Part shown: positions 45,738 through 54,353 of the stretch, one piece after another
How positions within the stretch are numbered: position 1 is the first letter of the stretch
Layout: each line of letters starts with the position of its first letter
Assembly: GCF_013365535.1 (NCBI RefSeq)
Contig: NZ_CP053590.1
Location: 2,780,501-2,844,500 of the forward strand
DNA length: 64,000 nucleotides
Source of the DNA: Aquimarina sp. TRL1
GTDB lineage: Bacteria > Bacteroidota > Bacteroidia > Flavobacteriales > Flavobacteriaceae
Reading direction: 5' to 3'
Translations under genes and position numbers: made by a program
The notes under the pieces: model-generated
Database searches by the model: none
Seen by the model: only the letters and a program-made list of their open reading frames with translations
Told to the model about the DNA's origin: nothing

Positions 45738-45768
45738 GGAAACTCTTGTATCGGTCGCAAGAGTTTCC
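45738..45768 (+). terminator. terminator between receptor and ribokinase
   Basis: GGAAACTCTTG (45738-45748) pairs perfectly with CAAGAGTTTCC (45758-45768) around a 9-nt loop; only two T residues follow, so it may be leaky. Confidence 0.75.
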
Positions 45769-45862
45769 TTACTGCTAAAAACAGCACTCGAAAAGATCGT
45801 GTTTTTAGTTATGATAAGAAGACCAGAATACGTACTTTATACTAAATAGAAAAAGAAATAAG

Positions 45863-46768
45863 ATGAAAAAAATTATAACTGTAATAGGAAGTTATAATCA
45901 TGATATGGTATTTCGAACCACGTGTTTTCCAGAACCAGGAGAAACCGTTACCGCGAGAAAATTAGAAATGTTTTCTGGAGGAAAAGGAGCAAATCAGGCT
46001 GTTGCAGCCGCGAGGTTAGGAGGAGATGTGTGTTTTATTACCAAGGTAGGAAATGATGCATTTGGAGAGAATGCAAAAAGAAAGTTTTCTATAGATAATA
46101 TGCGTACAGAGTATGTACTTAGGGATATGAAAACACCTTCAGGAACGGCAGCTATTTTAGTAAATGACGAAGGGCAAAACTGCATTGTTGTAAATCCTGG
46201 AGCAAATGATAAGTTGTCTCCGAATGATATTGATGACTGTATAGAAGCTGTAACAGAAGCGTCTTTTATTTTGATGCAACTGGAGATTCCTTATGATACC
46301 GTAAAACATGTGATCAAAAAGGCAGATCAGATGGGAAAGAAAATGATTCTTAACCCTGCGCCAACGGTCGCTTTGGGAGATGAACTGTATTCCAAACTTT
46401 TTTTGATTACTCCAAATCAAACAGAAGCTGCAGCACTAACAGGGGTTACTGTAGAAAATGAAGTGTCTGCTTCAAAAGCAGCAGCTGTTTTTTTAGAGAA
46501 AGGAGTACAAAATGTGATCATTACTTTGGGAGAAAACGGAGCCTTTTTCAAAAATAAGGATCAGGAATTTTTAGTCCCCATACAAGAAGTAGAAGTTATG
46601 GATACAACAGGTGCAGGTGATATTTTTAATGGAGCTTTAGTGGTTGCCCTGGCTGAAGGGAAATCATGGAGACAAGCAGTTGAGTTTGCTAATTCAGCGT
46701 CTTCAATAGGAGTGAGTAGAATGGGAGCGCAATCTTCAGCCCCATATAGAAACGAAATTTCCGTATGA
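45863..46768 (+). CDS. rbsK: ribokinase
   Basis: 301 residues. PfkB-family signatures: N-terminal sugar-binding motif GGKGANQAVAAARLGG and C-terminal DTTGAGDIFNGA with catalytic Asp253. The N-terminal start (ITVIGSYNHDMVFR) is ribokinase-like. It phosphorylates ribose, here probably that freed by the nucleoside hydrolase two genes downstream, to ribose 5-phosphate. First gene of the catabolic operon after a leaky-looking terminator. Confidence 0.9.
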   Translation: MKKIITVIGSYNHDMVFRTTCFPEPGETVTARKLEMFSGGKGANQAVAAARLGGDVCFITKVGNDAFGENAKRKFSIDNMRTEYVLRDMKTPSGTAAILVNDEGQNCIVVNPGANDKLSPNDIDDCIEAVTEASFILMQLEIPYDTVKHVIKKADQMGKKMILNPAPTVALGDELYSKLFLITPNQTEAAALTGVTVENEVSASKAAAVFLEKGVQNVIITLGENGAFFKNKDQEFLVPIQEVEVMDTTGAGDIFNGALVVALAEGKSWRQAVEFANSASSIGVSRMGAQSSAPYRNEISV

Positions 46769-46842
46769 TATGACCCCTAAAAGCAAAACGATAATGAAAG
46801 GAATATGAAGAAAGAACAACAGATAAAAGAAAGAAAAAAGTA

Positions 46843-48402
46843 ATGATAAGATTACAATACCCCATATATAATATAATAGGAAGTCTTGTATTACTGATGC
46901 TTTTGGTCTCTTGTCAACAGAAAACTAAGAACCAACCAAAAGAAGAAAACTATTCATATCAGGAAGCAAGAGCAAAAATGATAGAACGCAATGAAAAAAA
47001 ATCTTTTGATGCAGCTATTGTTTTAACAGAAGAAGAGCAGAAATTAAACAGTTTTATTTCGAGCTATCAAACATATTTTAATACAGCGGTTTCACATAAT
47101 AAAATTCCGTTTTATAATCAGCCTTTTCATCAGGTACAGCCAGTAATTGATTCTTCTGAGCTGTATAAAGTATTAAAAAAAATGCCCAAAGGAGGATTGT
47201 TACATACACACAGTATTGGAATGACTAGTATAAAATGGCTGATATCATTTGCTAAAGAAATTCCAAACTGTTACGTGTTTGTAAAAAAAGAAGATGATAA
47301 GCATCTGTATGGGACTTTAGGTATTTATTTCAAAGAAAAATCACCAGAAGGATTCGTCTTGCTGAAAGATATACTAAAACAGAAACCTGATTTTGAAAAA
47401 GAGTTATATGGGTTACTTACATTAAAACGACAAAGCTTGTCAGATAGCTTAGATTACTGGACAGCTTTTGAAGAACGATTTAGAAGAGTTGCTCAGCTAC
47501 TCAATTACAGACCTTTGTTCAAAGCTTACTATAAACAGGCTTTTTTAGAATTACTAGAAGATCAGGTAACACACGTGGAAATCCGTATGATATTAGATCA
47601 CTTATATGATGAAAGAACAGGAAGCTATCCTATAGAAACGATGATTACTGATATAAAAAAGGTCATCGAAGAAGTACAGGAAGAAAATCCGAATTTTAGT
47701 GCTAATATAATCTATACCAGCTTTAAATTTTTAGATGTTAAAGCAATTGATACACAGATAAAACAAGCGTTTGATTTAAAACAAAAATACCCGGACTTGA
47801 TCAGTGGATTTGACCTGGTAGCAGAAGAGGATAGAGGTCATACTGTTGCGTACTATGAAAAAAATTGGAAGCTGATAGACTCACTTCAACAAACACTGGG
47901 AGTTCAGTTGCCTTTATTTCTTCATGCAGGAGAAAGTAAGTCAAGTAAAAACCAAAACCTGATAGATGTCTCTTTGTTGAATAATAAACGAATAGGGCAT
48001 GGTTTGAATTTGTTGTTATATCCAGAAGTAATGGAACAGATTAAAGAAAAAAACATGTTGATAGAAGTAAGTCCTCTGAGTAATCAGATACTCGGATATG
48101 TAAATGACTTGAGAAATCATCCGGCAAGAGTATTAATGGCTAATGGGCTACAATGCAGCATTAATAGCGATGACCCCGGGGTTTTTGGATATCAGGGGCT
48201 TAGTTATGATTTTACAATGGCATGTATTGCATGGGAGCTGGATCTTAGAGCAATTAAAAAAATGGTTTTTAATTCTATAGAATATTCAGGAATGCCCTTA
48301 GAAAAAAAGAAGAAAGCACTTCAGCAATTACAAAGTGATTGGGACACATTTATAAAAGACCAGACAAAACTATTAGAAATTACAAATAGTAATAAAAAAT
48401 AA
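46843..48402 (+). CDS. lipoprotein adenosine deaminase-like protein (ADGF/ADA2 type)
   Basis: 519 residues. Lipoprotein signal with LLVSC24QQK, so it is anchored in the envelope, unlike cytoplasmic Add. Amidohydrolase metal and active-site motifs are in order: H121-T-H123 in GGLLHTHSIG, H361 and E364 in FLHAGES, H386 in RIGHG, and D443-D444 in NSDDPGVFG. The long N-terminal region and spacing fit the ADGF/ADA2 branch of extracellular adenosine deaminases. It would turn adenosine (or deoxyadenosine) into inosine outside or at the outer membrane. 6 bp before the nucleoside hydrolase gene. Confidence 0.88.
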   Translation: MIRLQYPIYNIIGSLVLLMLLVSCQQKTKNQPKEENYSYQEARAKMIERNEKKSFDAAIVLTEEEQKLNSFISSYQTYFNTAVSHNKIPFYNQPFHQVQPVIDSSELYKVLKKMPKGGLLHTHSIGMTSIKWLISFAKEIPNCYVFVKKEDDKHLYGTLGIYFKEKSPEGFVLLKDILKQKPDFEKELYGLLTLKRQSLSDSLDYWTAFEERFRRVAQLLNYRPLFKAYYKQAFLELLEDQVTHVEIRMILDHLYDERTGSYPIETMITDIKKVIEEVQEENPNFSANIIYTSFKFLDVKAIDTQIKQAFDLKQKYPDLISGFDLVAEEDRGHTVAYYEKNWKLIDSLQQTLGVQLPLFLHAGESKSSKNQNLIDVSLLNNKRIGHGLNLLLYPEVMEQIKEKNMLIEVSPLSNQILGYVNDLRNHPARVLMANGLQCSINSDDPGVFGYQGLSYDFTMACIAWELDLRAIKKMVFNSIEYSGMPLEKKKKALQQLQSDWDTFIKDQTKLLEITNSNKK

Positions 48403-48408
48403 ACTAAG

Positions 48409-49347
48409 ATGAAAAGAAAATTCATTATAGATACAGATACAGCTTCTGATGATGCAGTGGCATTGATAATGGCTATGAATTATCCAGATGTGGAAGTAGA
48501 AGCCTTCACCTTAGTAGCAGGAAATGTAAGTTTGGAACAAGGAGTTCAAAACGCAATGTTTACTATTGAATTGTGCAAAAAAGAAATTCCTGTATATGCA
48601 GGTATAGGAAAACCAATGCTTCGTTCTCTAGAAACGGCTGAACATGTTCATGGAAAAGATGGTATGGGAGATATTGGTTTATTGTTATCGGGGTATATTC
48701 CTGAAAAAGAGCATGCAGTTTCCATATTAGTTCAAAAAATAAATGAACACCCTGGAGAAATTTCCCTGATTTGTTTAGCTCCTTTAACCAATATAGCAAC
48801 GGCTTTATTGATTGATCCTTCTATAGCTTCAAAAGTAAAAGAGTGTGTAATTATGGGAGGTATAGGAGAAGGAAGAGGAAATGTTACTCCAATAGCAGAA
48901 TATAATTTTTGGGCAGATCCGGAAGCGGCTAAGATTGTTTTCGAATCGGGAATGCCTATAAAAATGGTAGGCTGGGATATTTCCAGGACATATGCAGTTT
49001 TTGACAAAACAGATGCAGAGAAAATAAAAGATATAGGGACGTCCCTGGCTAATTTTACAGTAGACATCCAGAAGAAATGTGATGAATATGCAAGGAATAA
49101 TTCACGTATTAAAGGATTTGACTTACCAGATCCGATTGCAATGGCAGTAGCTTTGGATAGTGATGTTGCTACTGTGGTTAAAGATGCATATGTAAGAATA
49201 CTGACAAATGACGATTACTCCAGAGGACAATCAGCTATGGATTATACAGGAGCAACCGGAATGCCTCCAAACGCACAAGTTGTTTTAGAAGCAGATAGGG
49301 GACGTTTTCTGGAAATATTATACCAGGCACTAGGGAAATATAAATAG
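48409..49347 (+). CDS. inosine-uridine nucleoside hydrolase family protein
   Basis: 312 residues without signal peptide. The calcium-binding cluster DTDTASDDAVAL (Asp8, Asp10, Asp14, Asp15) is the hallmark of the family; a later Asp is in FDLPDPIAMA. Hydrolyses nucleosides to base and ribose in the cytoplasm. Together with the deaminase and ribokinase it completes a path from adenosine to hypoxanthine and ribose 5-phosphate. Confidence 0.92.
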   Translation: MKRKFIIDTDTASDDAVALIMAMNYPDVEVEAFTLVAGNVSLEQGVQNAMFTIELCKKEIPVYAGIGKPMLRSLETAEHVHGKDGMGDIGLLLSGYIPEKEHAVSILVQKINEHPGEISLICLAPLTNIATALLIDPSIASKVKECVIMGGIGEGRGNVTPIAEYNFWADPEAAKIVFESGMPIKMVGWDISRTYAVFDKTDAEKIKDIGTSLANFTVDIQKKCDEYARNNSRIKGFDLPDPIAMAVALDSDVATVVKDAYVRILTNDDYSRGQSAMDYTGATGMPPNAQVVLEADRGRFLEILYQALGKYK

Positions 49348-49380
49348 CTAAATATCAGAAATTTTTAGGTTGTTTAACCT

Positions 49381-49407
49381 CCCGGAAAAAGACTGCTTTT
49401 TCCTGGG
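49381..49407 (+). terminator. weak hairpin after nucleoside hydrolase gene
   Basis: CCCGGAAAAAG (49381-49391) pairs with CTTTTTCCTGGG (49396-49407), one bulged T. No T-run directly behind, so read-through into the symporter gene is likely. Confidence 0.5.
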
Positions 49408-49473
49408 ACAGGGCTTTTTATTCCTTTTTTTAAAGTTTTTAGATACATAAATATATAAATACGAAAAATCGAA

Positions 49474-50736
49474 ATGTCTTTTTTCAATCAAATACATATT
49501 AAAACGAGATTAACAATTCTCAATTTTTTAGAATTCTTTTCATGGGGGGCATGGTTACTCTCAGCAGGAGCATATATGAGTACTACTTTAGGGTTTACAG
49601 GAGTTCAGATAGGGTCTGTATATGCTACTCTGGGAATAGCATCAATTTTTATGCCCCCTGTTATTGGGATCATTGCAGATCGATGGATTCCCGCAGAGAA
49701 ACTATTTGGGATTAGCCATCTATTGTTAGCAGGTTTGTTTGTAGTCTTAACCTCCATGACGAGTTTTAATTCATTTTATATGGTTACTTTTTTAGTTGCT
49801 TTGGTGTATATGCCGACTCTGGCCTTGAGTAATTCGATTTCGTATTATAACCTAGAAAAAGAAGGACTAGATTCGGTGGTCACTTTTCCCCCAATCCGGG
49901 TGTGGGGAACTGTTGGATTTATCATTGCAGCCTGGCTGGTGGATGTACTAGGCTTGAAAGTAAGTCACGAACAATTTTATCTTGCTGCTGCGGCTTCTGT
50001 TTTATTAGGGGGGTATTCTTTTTCTCTTCCGTTAATCCCAATAGTAAAAAATACGAGTAGAACACTGTTTCAACGTTTCGGGTTGGATGCTTTTGTATTG
50101 TTTAAGAATAAGAATCTGGCGATTTTCTTAGTGTTTTCAGTTTTACTGGGGGCAGCATTGCAAATAACCAATATTTGGGGAGTTCCTTTCTTAAATGATT
50201 TTTCGATTTCCTATAAAGATTCTTTTGTGGTCAAACACGCTGTTTTTTTAATGTCTTTATCACAAGTGTCTGAAGTTCTTTTTATTCTGGCGATTCCTTT
50301 TTTCTTAAAACGGTTTGGAATTAAAATAGTAGTGCTGATAAGCATGTTCGCATGGGTATTTAGATTTGGCTTTTTTGGAGTAGGAAGCCCAGAAGGAATG
50401 GGGCTATTATTTTTGATCACTTCCATGATTATATATGGAATGGCATTCGATTTTTATGTGATTTCAGGATCTCTGTACGTAGATAAGATGTCAGATGCAA
50501 AAGTACGTTCAAGTGCCCAAGGGTTATTCATGATGATGGTCAACGGTTTTGGAGCTGTATTGGGAGCGTACATAAGTGGGTTTGTGGTAGATTATTACAC
50601 GGCAAATAATGGGATAAAAGATTGGGCAAGTATTTGGTTTATATGTGCTGTATATGCTCTAATTATTGGAGTTCTGTTTGCTTTGGTTTTTAGATATAAG
50701 CATACAGGAGAAGAGAATTTAGTAATTAAAAAATAA
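49474..50736 (+). CDS. nucleoside:H+ symporter (NupG/XapB-like, MFS)
   Basis: 420 residues and about twelve membrane helices. The first helix region (TRLTILNFLEFFSWGAWLLS) and FMPPVIGIIADRW loop fit the nucleoside-H+ symporter family, which carries nucleosides over the inner membrane. It sits between nucleoside hydrolase and aldolase genes, which supports the assignment. With the TonB receptor it gives a complete route from outside to cytoplasm. 4 bp before the aldolase gene. Confidence 0.92.
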   Translation: MSFFNQIHIKTRLTILNFLEFFSWGAWLLSAGAYMSTTLGFTGVQIGSVYATLGIASIFMPPVIGIIADRWIPAEKLFGISHLLLAGLFVVLTSMTSFNSFYMVTFLVALVYMPTLALSNSISYYNLEKEGLDSVVTFPPIRVWGTVGFIIAAWLVDVLGLKVSHEQFYLAAAASVLLGGYSFSLPLIPIVKNTSRTLFQRFGLDAFVLFKNKNLAIFLVFSVLLGAALQITNIWGVPFLNDFSISYKDSFVVKHAVFLMSLSQVSEVLFILAIPFFLKRFGIKIVVLISMFAWVFRFGFFGVGSPEGMGLLFLITSMIIYGMAFDFYVISGSLYVDKMSDAKVRSSAQGLFMMMVNGFGAVLGAYISGFVVDYYTANNGIKDWASIWFICAVYALIIGVLFALVFRYKHTGEENLVIKK

Positions 50737-50740
50737 AAAG

Positions 50741-51400
50741 ATGAAATTTTTTATAGATACCGCAAATCTGGAAGATATACGAACAGCAGAGGCATTAGGG
50801 ATTTTAGACGGAGTAACAACAAATCCTTCGTTAATGGCAAGAGAAAAAATAACAGGAGAAGAAGCGATCTTATCACATTACCAAAGGATTTGTGATTGTG
50901 TTCAGGGAGATGTCAGTGCAGAAGTCATAGGAACGTCTTTTTCTGAAATGTTAGAAGAAGGAGAACGCTTAGCAGCGTTAGATCCACAGATTGTAGTGAA
51001 GGTTCCTATGACCAAAGAAGGAATTCAAGCCATAAAGTATTTTTCAGATAAAGGAATTAGAACCAACTGTACTTTAGTTTTTTCTGTTGGGCAGGCACTA
51101 TTGGCAGCCAAAGCGGGAGCTACATATGTGTCTCCTTTTGTTGGGAGATTAGACGATATCTCAACAGATGGGATGGCGTTAATTGCAGCGATAAAGAAGG
51201 TGTATGGTAACTACCAGATCTCGACACAGATACTAGCAGCTTCAATACGTTCTCCAATGCATATTATTCAATGTGCATCAATTGGAGCAGATGTTATGAC
51301 CGCTCCCTTATCGGCAATTTTAAAATTGTTGGAACATCCCTTAACAAATAAAGGACTGGCAGGGTTTTTAGCAGATTATCATCAGGCTATCTCTAAGTAA
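50741..51400 (+). CDS. transaldolase / fructose-6-phosphate aldolase-like
   Basis: 219 residues, the short TalC/FSA type. N-terminal FIDTANLEDIRTAEALG and DGVTTNPSLM, Schiff-base Lys87 in VVKVPMT and the SPFVGRLDDIS phosphate region are all present. Acts as transaldolase (sedoheptulose 7-phosphate plus glyceraldehyde 3-phosphate) or as fructose-6-phosphate aldolase; here it would feed ribose carbon back into central metabolism. Tight spacing (4 bp) places it in the nucleoside operon. Confidence 0.9.
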   Translation: MKFFIDTANLEDIRTAEALGILDGVTTNPSLMAREKITGEEAILSHYQRICDCVQGDVSAEVIGTSFSEMLEEGERLAALDPQIVVKVPMTKEGIQAIKYFSDKGIRTNCTLVFSVGQALLAAKAGATYVSPFVGRLDDISTDGMALIAAIKKVYGNYQISTQILAASIRSPMHIIQCASIGADVMTAPLSAILKLLEHPLTNKGLAGFLADYHQAISK

Positions 51401-51428
51401 AGCATAAGAACAATTAAAAGAAGAAGAA

Positions 51429-51821
51429 ATGAGTAAACGAATCACATTAAAAGATATATCAAGATTGTCAGGTTTTTCTATTTCTACCATCTCTAAGGCA
51501 CTTCATGATGATCCGGACATAAGTTTTAAAACAAAAAGAAAAATAAGAGAACTGGCATCAGTGTATAATTATGTGCCTAATTTTTTGGCAAAATGCCTGA
51601 AAGATGATACTCCTAATGTTATCGGGATCTCTATTCCCAAAATAGGGGATCTTCCTTTAAGATCATTAGCCAGGGAAATTAAAAACATTCCTCAGTTAAA
51701 AGGTAAAACCTGTTTGGATTATACACAACCATTGGTGTTTTTTGAAGGGCATCAGATTACACAAAAAATGATGAAATCTGATATTGCTGGAATAATAGTA
51801 TTGTTGTCAGATAAAAAATAA
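51429..51821 (+). CDS. short LacI-type DNA-binding protein lacking the effector domain
   Basis: 130 residues. A complete LacI HTH (ITLKDISRLSGFSISTISKALHDDP is the start of the domain, residues 4-30) with hinge region (YVPNFLAKCLKDDTPNVIGI), then only 60 more residues instead of the usual 270-residue sugar-binding domain. The end is a normal stop, with no downstream continuation of a LacI effector domain in any frame visible here. It may act as a ligand-independent or partner-dependent regulator, or be a decayed paralogue of the LacI regulator 9 kb upstream. 28 bp after the aldolase gene, so part of the operon. Confidence 0.82.
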   Translation: MSKRITLKDISRLSGFSISTISKALHDDPDISFKTKRKIRELASVYNYVPNFLAKCLKDDTPNVIGISIPKIGDLPLRSLAREIKNIPQLKGKTCLDYTQPLVFFEGHQITQKMMKSDIAGIIVLLSDKK

Positions 51822-51858
51822 AGGGTATTATATAACAATGCGATCAAAAAAAAGAAGC

Positions 51859-52215
51859 CTAAGAGGTAGCTACTTTTTTGGTAAATAAGTACATCCATAA
51901 CAATCTGGAGTATTTGTAGTTTACAAAGCTGAGCAAGAGTATGGAAATAACAATGAGAATAAAAATTTTCAAAAGACTAGAAATAAAAAAACTGCTAATA
52001 ATATAAATAGCGATACACTCTGCAACAGTCATTCCATAACTGACGTACATCGCTCCAAAAAAGAATCCGGGTTCTACTTCAAATTTATGGTTACAATTAG
52101 GACACTTCTCATTCATTTTTGGGATTGCTAAAAATTGATTTTCCTGTTTATTAAAAACAGCTCCTGTTTCACATTTTGGACATTTCCCCTTAAGAATATT
52201 ATTGATACGTGCCAT
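51859..52215 (-). CDS. DUF983-family small membrane protein
   Basis: 118 residues. Two zinc-ribbon-like pairs (KCPKCETG and KCPNCNHKF) precede two membrane helices (about 55-100) and a short charged tail, the DUF983 layout. GFFFGAMYVSYGMTVAE is typical of the family. Function unknown. Convergent with the nucleoside operon and divergent to the AraC gene. Confidence 0.88.
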   Translation of the reverse strand: MARINNILKGKCPKCETGAVFNKQENQFLAIPKMNEKCPNCNHKFEVEPGFFFGAMYVSYGMTVAECIAIYIISSFFISSLLKIFILIVISILLLSFVNYKYSRLLWMYLFTKKVATS

Positions 52216-52264
52216 AAGTATTGTATATAAGATAACACAAATATAGCTATAGAGAGAAGGAGCG

Positions 52265-52291
52265 TTGTTTTATAATTATCTCATAAATTTG
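52265..52291 (+). promoter_or_regulatory. candidate promoter of the AraC gene
   Basis: TTG 52265-52267, a 16-nt spacer and TAAATTTG 52284-52291. The spacer is slightly short, but the predicted start near 52298 lies just before ATG 52319 and excludes the longer frame. Confidence 0.5.
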
Positions 52292-52318
52292 TATAATTCG
52301 GACATTTTAAAAGTTGAT

Positions 52319-53212
52319 ATGCAAAGTTTACCCATATTGGATATTGAACAGTTTCAGCAAGAAGGCGACCTGAGTAGTTTTTATGCGAATAATTTTACAA
52401 ACCACTTCAAAAAGAACCATAAAAAGATATTGAAAGCTCATAAACATAACTTTTATTTAGTAGTAATGTTTACAGAAGGAACTGGAATTCATGAAATTGA
52501 TTTTGAATCTTATCATATACAACCAGGAAGTGTATTTGTAATGCGTCCAGGGCAAACACATTTATGGAAGTTTGAAACAGCCGCAAAAGGATATATTTTT
52601 TTTCATTCCAGAGATTTTTACGAGTCGATGGGAGGGTATAAAAGTCTGAATACATTTCCTTTTTTCTTATCGAAACAAAATACACCATGTATCTATCTTG
52701 AGACATCAAAGACAAAAGAGATGGCATTCTTATTTAAAAATATTTATGAGGAGAGTTTAGGGAAACAGGTTTTGAAAAAACAAAAAATAGTAAGTCTCAT
52801 TGATTTGATTTATATCGAATTATCGAGATTGGTTGTGAATGATAACCTTCATAAAGCATTACAATCTAAAAATGTAATTTCAAAAATTTTGGAATTAGAA
52901 CAGTTAATTGACGTGCATTATAAAGAAAAAAAATCATCCAAAGCATATGCAGAGATGATGAACATATCGACAAAACACCTAAATCGAATTTGCAAGGAGG
53001 CAGTAGGCAAGACAACGACAGAATTGATTGTGGAGAGAGTGATTCTTGAAGCAAAGCGATTGTTATTGTATTCAGGAGGGAATCTCAATGAGATAGCGTG
53101 GGAATTAGGATATTATGAATATGCCCATTTTTCTAAGTTTTTCAAAAATAACACAGGAGAAGCTCCCTCTGATTTTAGAAAAAAATATGTTGATCCAGGT
53201 ACTGTATTTTAA
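52319..53212 (+). CDS. AraC-family transcriptional regulator
   Basis: 297 residues from ATG 52319 (MQSLPILDIEQFQQ), chosen because a promoter overlaps the upstream part of the longer frame. N-terminal cupin sensor domain (about 20-150; HPG-type motif IQPGSVFVMRPGQTHLWKF) and C-terminal double HTH (about 195-290; YAEMMNISTKHLNRICKEA, then LNEIAWELGYYEYAHFSKFF). Such one-component regulators usually control a neighbouring gene; here both neighbours are possible. A 215-bp gap follows. Confidence 0.9.
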   Translation: MQSLPILDIEQFQQEGDLSSFYANNFTNHFKKNHKKILKAHKHNFYLVVMFTEGTGIHEIDFESYHIQPGSVFVMRPGQTHLWKFETAAKGYIFFHSRDFYESMGGYKSLNTFPFFLSKQNTPCIYLETSKTKEMAFLFKNIYEESLGKQVLKKQKIVSLIDLIYIELSRLVVNDNLHKALQSKNVISKILELEQLIDVHYKEKKSSKAYAEMMNISTKHLNRICKEAVGKTTTELIVERVILEAKRLLLYSGGNLNEIAWELGYYEYAHFSKFFKNNTGEAPSDFRKKYVDPGTVF

Positions 53213-53427
53213 TAAGAAATACAATAACTTGTTATAGGAGTATAAGATGGACTTGTTATATGTCTTTATAAGGAAGGTAGTATAGACAAGAAAACAAAAT
53301 CTTGTTTAAGAAATATCAGCGATGAATACAATCTTTTTTGACAGTCATATGTATTACTTAAATACTATAAGGGAGAGGAAACAGTTTATAAAAAGTAAAG
53401 AAAATTTAATGCTAATAAGGACATGGT

Positions 53428-53757
53428 ATGGGGAGATATGAACGAAAAACAGAAGTAAAAGAAGATTGTGGAATTGAAAAAACTTTACAACTAATTTCCG
53501 GAAAGTGGAAACCAGCTATTTTAAGTGAATTGATGAGGAGTAGTACAATTCGCTTAAAAGATGTACAAAAAGGGTTGCCAGAAGCATCGAAACGCTCTCT
53601 GACGACACAATTAGGAGAAATGGTAACAGATGATTTATTGCGAAAAGAAGTATATGAAGTATACCCTAAAAAAACAGTCTATTCGCTAACAGAAAAAGGA
53701 AAAGCGTTAAAAGAGGTATTTGAGGTGATGAATGACTATGCTAAAAATTTTTTATAG
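53428..53757 (+). CDS. HxlR-family transcriptional regulator
   Basis: 109 residues, the normal size. Winged HTH with the HxlR start (CGIEKTLQLISGKWKPAILS) and RSLTTQLGEMVTDDLLRKEV. HxlR proteins often sense redox or electrophilic stress through an N-terminal Cys (Cys14 here) and repress an adjacent oxidoreductase gene. The flavodoxin-like reductase gene 69 bp downstream fits this. Confidence 0.92.
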   Translation: MGRYERKTEVKEDCGIEKTLQLISGKWKPAILSELMRSSTIRLKDVQKGLPEASKRSLTTQLGEMVTDDLLRKEVYEVYPKKTVYSLTEKGKALKEVFEVMNDYAKNFL

Positions 53758-53826
53758 TGTAAAATTCACCCCCTATTGGATGAGATTGCTGAAAGAAATA
53801 TTTTTGAAATAGTAAAAAGTAAAAGA

Positions 53827-54339
53827 ATGCTAAAAAAAGGAATTATTATTCAAGGAAGTGCTAATAGTAAGGGAAATACGAATAAGGCGGTTGTGTATTT
53901 TAAAGATAAAACAGGATTTGATTTTATAGATCTAAAATGTAAAGATATTGCCCCTTTTGATTATGAATTCAAAAATAAATACGACGATTTCCTCCCTTTA
54001 ATCAAGGACATTGCTCAACAGTATGAGGTTATTGTATTTGCAACTCCGGTATATTGGTATTCGATGAGTGGGATACTGAAAAACTTCTTTGATAGAATTT
54101 CAGATTGTCTGATGATAGAAAAAGAAACAGGAAGACAATTCAGAGGTAAAAAAATAGGAGTGATTAGCAGTAGTTCAGATGGACAGCCTATAGAAGGTTT
54201 TGAAATGCCTTTTAGAGAATCGGCCAACTATTTGGGGATGGAATATTTAGGAAGTGCTCATACCTGGGTAGAAGAAAAAGAGCTTACTATAAAAGCAAAA
54301 GAAAGGCTAACCTGGTTGTCAGAAGTTACCATGGAGTAA
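53827..54339 (+). CDS. NAD(P)H-dependent oxidoreductase, flavodoxin-like fold
   Basis: 170 residues from ATG 53827; the longer frame would need a TTG at 53776 and adds no conserved sequence. FMN-binding start GIIIQGSANSKGNTNKAV and ATPVYWYSMSGILKNFFDRI are typical of NADPH-dependent FMN reductase/quinone reductase proteins. It probably reduces quinones or similar electrophiles and is likely controlled by the HxlR protein in front of it. Ends 14 bp from the convergent S24 repressor gene. Confidence 0.88.
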   Translation: MLKKGIIIQGSANSKGNTNKAVVYFKDKTGFDFIDLKCKDIAPFDYEFKNKYDDFLPLIKDIAQQYEVIVFATPVYWYSMSGILKNFFDRISDCLMIEKETGRQFRGKKIGVISSSSDGQPIEGFEMPFRESANYLGMEYLGSAHTWVEEKELTIKAKERLTWLSEVTME

Positions 54340-54353
54340 ATCAATCCCTTCCC

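Noticed and set aside
45738..45768. Attenuator or riboswitch upstream of ribokinase
   Set aside because: A simple perfect hairpin right after the receptor gene is better explained as its transcription terminator; no alternative structure was seen.
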